In this document: in pieces, positions 61,141 to 64,000 of the stretch
Layout: the number at the start of each line of letters is the position of its first letter
How positions within the stretch are numbered: the first letter of the stretch is position 1
Origin: an uncultured Pseudomonadota bacterium
GTDB taxonomy: Bacteria; Pseudomonadota; Gammaproteobacteria; Steroidobacterales; Steroidobacteraceae
Length of the DNA: 64,000 nucleotides
NCBI GenBank assembly: GCA_902826635.1
Contig: CADEFQ010000009.1
Span: forward strand, 6,267 to 70,266
Direction: 5' to 3'
Notes under the pieces: generated by a model
Databases searched by the model: none
Seen by the model: only the letters and a program-made list of their open reading frames with translations
What the model was told of the DNA's origin: nothing
Translations under genes and position numbers: made by a program

Positions 61141-62558
61141 TCTCGATCCGCCTGCGCCTCACCCGCAGCCTCGTGCTGGCACTTTTCGCGGTGTTCCTGG
61201 CGGGCCTCTCGGCGCTCTACTTTGCGGTTCGCAGCGAGTTCATCGAGAGTTTCGACCAGGCCCTCGTCACCGAGGCGCGGGCCATCAGCACACTCGTCAC
61301 CGTACACGACGACGGCACCGTGGCGCTCGCGTTCAGCGACAGATTCCTGCGCGGCTTCGACGACGACGTCGCGAGCGACTTCTACCAGTTGTGGGACGCA
61401 GATGGCAAAACGCTCGCGCGCTCCGAAAGCCTCGAGGACAGGCCGGACCTGCCGGCGAAGACCGGCAGCATGCAGAAACCGAAGTATTTCTTCCTCGAGC
61501 TGCCGGACGGCAAGCGGGGACGGGGCGTCGGCGTCACGTTCGAGCCGCGCCCGGCCGTCAAGGGAACGAAAGTCACAGTCCGCCCGCTCACGCTCATCGT
61601 CGCGGCCCATTCGGGCCGTCTCGATGAGGAATTGCGCGAGCTGCTCGTCGAGACGGGCGGCTGGGCCGCCGTCTTGCTGCTCATCGTCGGCCTGCTCGTG
61701 CCGTGGCTGCTCCACCGCGGCCTGAAGCCGCTCGACCGGCTCGCGGGCGAAGTCGCCGCGGTCGATGCCAGGACGCTCGATACGCGCTTCGCGATGGGCG
61801 GGCTGCCGCGTGAACTCGCCCCCTTCGCGACGACGCTGAACGCGCTCATGGCGCGACTCGAGGCGTCCTTCGAGCGGGAGCGCCGCGTGAGTGCGGCGAT
61901 GGCGCACGAGCTTCGCACGCCGATCGCGGAACTGCGCACGCTCGCCGAAAGCGTGCTGCGCTGGCCAGATTCGCGCCCGCCTTCCACCGACGCTGACACA
62001 CTCGACATCGCGAAACAGATGGAGGCGATCGTCACGCGCATGCTCGCGCTCGCGCGCAGCGAATCGGGACAGCTCACCGCGACGCGCGAGCCGGTCGATC
62101 CCGCGGAGCGTGTCCAGCGAGCCTGGCAGTCACTCGGGCGCACCGCAGCCGCGCGCGGCACGCGTGCCGAGATCGACGTCGCATCGGCGCAGGTCGAGGC
62201 CGACCCGGCGCTGCTGCACTCGATCCTCGTGAACTTGCTCGAAAATGCGATCGAGTACGGCCCTTTGGACGGCACGATCCGCGTCACAGGTACTGCCGGC
62301 GCCGGCGCCTACCGGCTCGCGATCGCGAACGAGGCGCCCGACCTGACACCTGCCGACACCGCGCACCTCTTCGAGCGCTTCTGGCGCAAGGAAGCAGCGC
62401 GCAGCGGCGGCGTGCACATGGGACTCGGCCTCGCGCTGGTGCGCGAGTTCGCGCGGGCGATGGGCTGGGAGGTGCACGCACGGCTCGACCCGCCGCAGAC
62501 GCTCGAGATCACATTGCAAGCGCCATTGCGCGCAGCCTCTGCCACGCAGGCCGGCTAG
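61137..62558 (+). CDS. Membrane sensor histidine kinase
   Basis: The 473-residue product has TM1 (LVLALFAVFLAGLSALYFAV, about 10-30), a periplasmic domain to about 172, TM2 (AAVLLLIVGLLVPWLL), a HAMP-like linker, and the phosphorylated His257 in MAHELRTPIAELR. The ATPase domain has an N-box (LVNLLENAIEYG), a G1-type region and HMGLGLALVREFA. Unlike most kinases, the F-box reads FERFWRKE. Cognate partner of the preceding regulator. Confidence 0.95.
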   Translation: MISIRLRLTRSLVLALFAVFLAGLSALYFAVRSEFIESFDQALVTEARAISTLVTVHDDGTVALAFSDRFLRGFDDDVASDFYQLWDADGKTLARSESLEDRPDLPAKTGSMQKPKYFFLELPDGKRGRGVGVTFEPRPAVKGTKVTVRPLTLIVAAHSGRLDEELRELLVETGGWAAVLLLIVGLLVPWLLHRGLKPLDRLAGEVAAVDARTLDTRFAMGGLPRELAPFATTLNALMARLEASFERERRVSAAMAHELRTPIAELRTLAESVLRWPDSRPPSTDADTLDIAKQMEAIVTRMLALARSESGQLTATREPVDPAERVQRAWQSLGRTAAARGTRAEIDVASAQVEADPALLHSILVNLLENAIEYGPLDGTIRVTGTAGAGAYRLAIANEAPDLTPADTAHLFERFWRKEAARSGGVHMGLGLALVREFARAMGWEVHARLDPPQTLEITLQAPLRAASATQAG

Positions 62559-62563
62559 CGCCG

Positions 62564-63667
62564 TCACAGGGCGGCGACGCGCGCCGCGGCGTTCAGGCGG
62601 CGCATGCGGCGCTGCCGCCGGGCCGACAGCCACAGCCAGGCGCCGCTCGATACGAAGAACACGAGCGACAGGCCCCCGGCGAGCACGAGCGCGCGTCCTG
62701 GCAGCCGGGCAGCGCGGCCGGTGTGGATCGTGAACAGCCAATCGTAGGCGGTATTCAGCGCCGGCAGCTCGGCGGGCTCGTAGCGGCCGAGCTCCGTGCC
62801 GTCATAAGCGTTGTAGAAATACTGCCGCGTGGCGTTCGCGCGCAGCGAGCTTTCGTCCTGGAAGTAGAAGGCGATCACCTGACCTTCAGCCCCCGAGAAA
62901 CGCAGCTCCCGCAGCGGCAGCGGACCGTGTTCGAGCCGCGCGCGCGCATGAAGCGTGTCGATCGACTGCAGCGGCACGCCGACCTGCGCAGCGACGCTGA
63001 ACTTCGGGCGCGGCACCATTGGCAGCCAGGGCTGTAGAGCCGCACGATGGATCAGCAGCGCCCCGGTAACGCCCGACATCAGCAGGACCACCGCGATCGA
63101 AGCGCCGAGTGCCCGGTGAGTCGTTCGCAATGCCCGGTCCGCACCCTGGCCGGTGATGACGCGAAAGCCGGACTTCAGGCGACGGCGTCCCGGCCACCAA
63201 ATCACGAAACCCGCGATGACGAGGAAAGCGAGCGCGATGCCTTCGATGCTGACGATTATCTCGCCCGTCCGGCCCGAAAGCAGCTCGTCGTGGATGCGAA
63301 ACAGGAACTCCGTGGGCCAGGACGCATAGCCGCCCTGCCGCACGATCCTGCCGCGCCAGGGATCAATTGCGACGAGGTAGGGCCGCTCGTCCCCGCCCCG
63401 CATCACGAACACTGCGGCGCCATCGCCGGCGTCGAAGCGAACGCGCTCCAGGGTGGCCTGCGGCGCCGCGGCACGCACCGTATCGACGAGCTGCTGCATC
63501 GGCACGCGCGATGGCGCCGGCGCGAGCTCGAGTTCCGGATGAATCAGGCCATCGATTTCTTCCCGGAACACGAGGAGCGTCCCGGTCAGCCCCTGCACGA
63601 GCAGCAGCAGGGCCACGGCGAGACCCACCCAACGGTGGAGCTTGAGCAGTGTGGCGCGGTTGATCAC
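62564..63667 (-). CDS. PepSY-associated transmembrane protein
   Basis: The 367-residue product has the PepSY_TM layout: TM1 in LHRWVGLAVALLLLVQGLTGTLLVFREEID, a PepSY domain (about 45-120), TM helices (ALAFLVIAGFVIWWPGRRR; ASIAVVLLMSGVTGALLIHR), a second PepSY domain and a C-terminal TM (LVLAGGLSLVFFVSSGAWLWL) followed by an Arg-rich tail. Such proteins often accompany iron-siderophore uptake or act as membrane reductases. GTG 63667 is chosen because it directly follows the M20 gene's stop. Convergent with the kinase gene, five bases apart. Confidence 0.9.
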   Translation of the reverse strand: MINRATLLKLHRWVGLAVALLLLVQGLTGTLLVFREEIDGLIHPELELAPAPSRVPMQQLVDTVRAAAPQATLERVRFDAGDGAAVFVMRGGDERPYLVAIDPWRGRIVRQGGYASWPTEFLFRIHDELLSGRTGEIIVSIEGIALAFLVIAGFVIWWPGRRRLKSGFRVITGQGADRALRTTHRALGASIAVVLLMSGVTGALLIHRAALQPWLPMVPRPKFSVAAQVGVPLQSIDTLHARARLEHGPLPLRELRFSGAEGQVIAFYFQDESSLRANATRQYFYNAYDGTELGRYEPAELPALNTAYDWLFTIHTGRAARLPGRALVLAGGLSLVFFVSSGAWLWLSARRQRRMRRLNAAARVAAL

Positions 63668-63674
63668 GGACCTG

Positions 63675-64000
63675 TCATTCGCGGGCGTACGCCCTGACCA
63701 GTCGATAAAGGAAGGCGCGCGCGTCGAGCAGTGCTGCCACCCTGATGCGCTCATCGAGGCCGTGGACGCCGTTGCCATCGTTATCCCTGAACACGCCGGA
63801 GATGCCGTAGGTCGGAATGCCGGCTGCATTGAGGAAGCGGCCGTCGGTAGCGCCGCTGCTCAGGCTCGGGATCACCGGTACGCCCGGCCACATGTCGGCC
63901 ACGATCGCCTCCAGCGGCGCCATGATGTGGGCGTCGAGCGGTGGCGCCGCTGGTTGCGGCCCCGGCTTGTCAGCCAGCGTGATGCCGATTGCGGGGTCCG
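63675..64000 (-). CDS. M20-family metallopeptidase (C-terminal fragment)
   Basis: About 108 C-terminal residues are visible; the N-terminus lies beyond the right edge. The sequence LSSGATDGRFLNAAGIPTYGISGVF followed by GLDERIRVAALLDARAFLYRLV matches the end of M20/M25/M40 metallo-hydrolases. The His in VHGLDER corresponds to the last zinc-ligand region. Whether it is exported cannot be seen. The stop lies seven bases before the PepSY gene start. Confidence 0.8.
   Translation of the reverse strand, partial: DPAIGITLADKPGPQPAAPPLDAHIMAPLEAIVADMWPGVPVIPSLSSGATDGRFLNAAGIPTYGISGVFRDNDGNGVHGLDERIRVAALLDARAFLYRLVRAYARE

Overview
The window reads as chromosomal core DNA of a high-GC gammaproteobacterium. 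Supporting signs are ratA-smpB-ssrA, dnaX-ybaB-recR, a Gram-negative outer-membrane gene set (bepA, mlaA, mlaFEDCB, porin, many lipoproteins), gcvR-bcp-phoH, and an Rrf2-led SUF operon. Gene order and protein style suggest the Xanthomonadales/Nevskiales/Steroidobacter side of the class; this is an inference from recall, not from a database comparison. I see no transposase, phage gene, CRISPR array or rRNA. Genes are tightly packed, with many 4-base stop/start overlaps, and no gene-free stretch exceeds 300 bases.

Layout. 1-1255: ratA and smpB diverge from a palindromic promoter, followed by tmRNA. 1410-5545: an unknown lipoprotein, a lipoprotein PQQ-type beta-propeller, and a cupin plus an exported MDR-type oxidoreductase. 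5790-9114: a type IV pilin-like protein followed by a membrane GGDEF-EAL protein. 9125-12618: an ECF42-type sigma factor with its DGPF/YCII partner, DUF1428, a methyltransferase and an SRPBCC protein. 12581-15249: an amidase of polyamine synthesis, a DsbA-family protein and a Gfo/Idh/MocA dehydrogenase. 15315-20094: small proteins, an exported M28 peptidase and the Prc protease. 20113-27733: an operator-controlled efflux operon (MFP-RND-RND). 27714-32462: a coiled-coil protein with DUF1249, and ppsR/ppsA. 32467-37444: DUF1304, GFA, threonine dehydratase, orn, rsgA, a phosphoesterase and a GNAT protein. 37452-40250: recR, ybaB, dnaX, SRP RNA and tRNA-Ser. 40294-49366: a BamC-like lipoprotein, dapA, gcvR-bcp-phoH, bepA and the complete Mla phospholipid system. 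49389-57231: fba and the seven-gene SUF operon, then sixA. 57307-64000: typA, a porin, a two-component system, a PepSY protein and a truncated M20 peptidase.

Mechanistically the window covers ribosome rescue, envelope maintenance (Mla, BepA, Prc, BamC-like), iron-sulfur assembly with an IscR-type control site, gluconeogenesis (PpsA/PpsR, Fba), replication clamp loading and multidrug-type efflux.

The most interesting non-coding signal is a recurring arrangement in which a -10-like hexamer lies 5-10 bases before a start codon that lacks a Shine-Dalgarno sequence (ratA, smpB, gcvR, mlaA, sufR, a DUF1249 gene, a small membrane protein, and a 10-codon ORF overlapping sixA). This suggests frequent leaderless transcription. 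Other points of interest are the 30-bp palindrome over the efflux promoter, an IscR type 1-like box over the suf promoter, an exported MDR enzyme, a minimal BamC-like lipoprotein, and an inserted region in the first RND pump. I did not find a clearly novel defence or mobile system.
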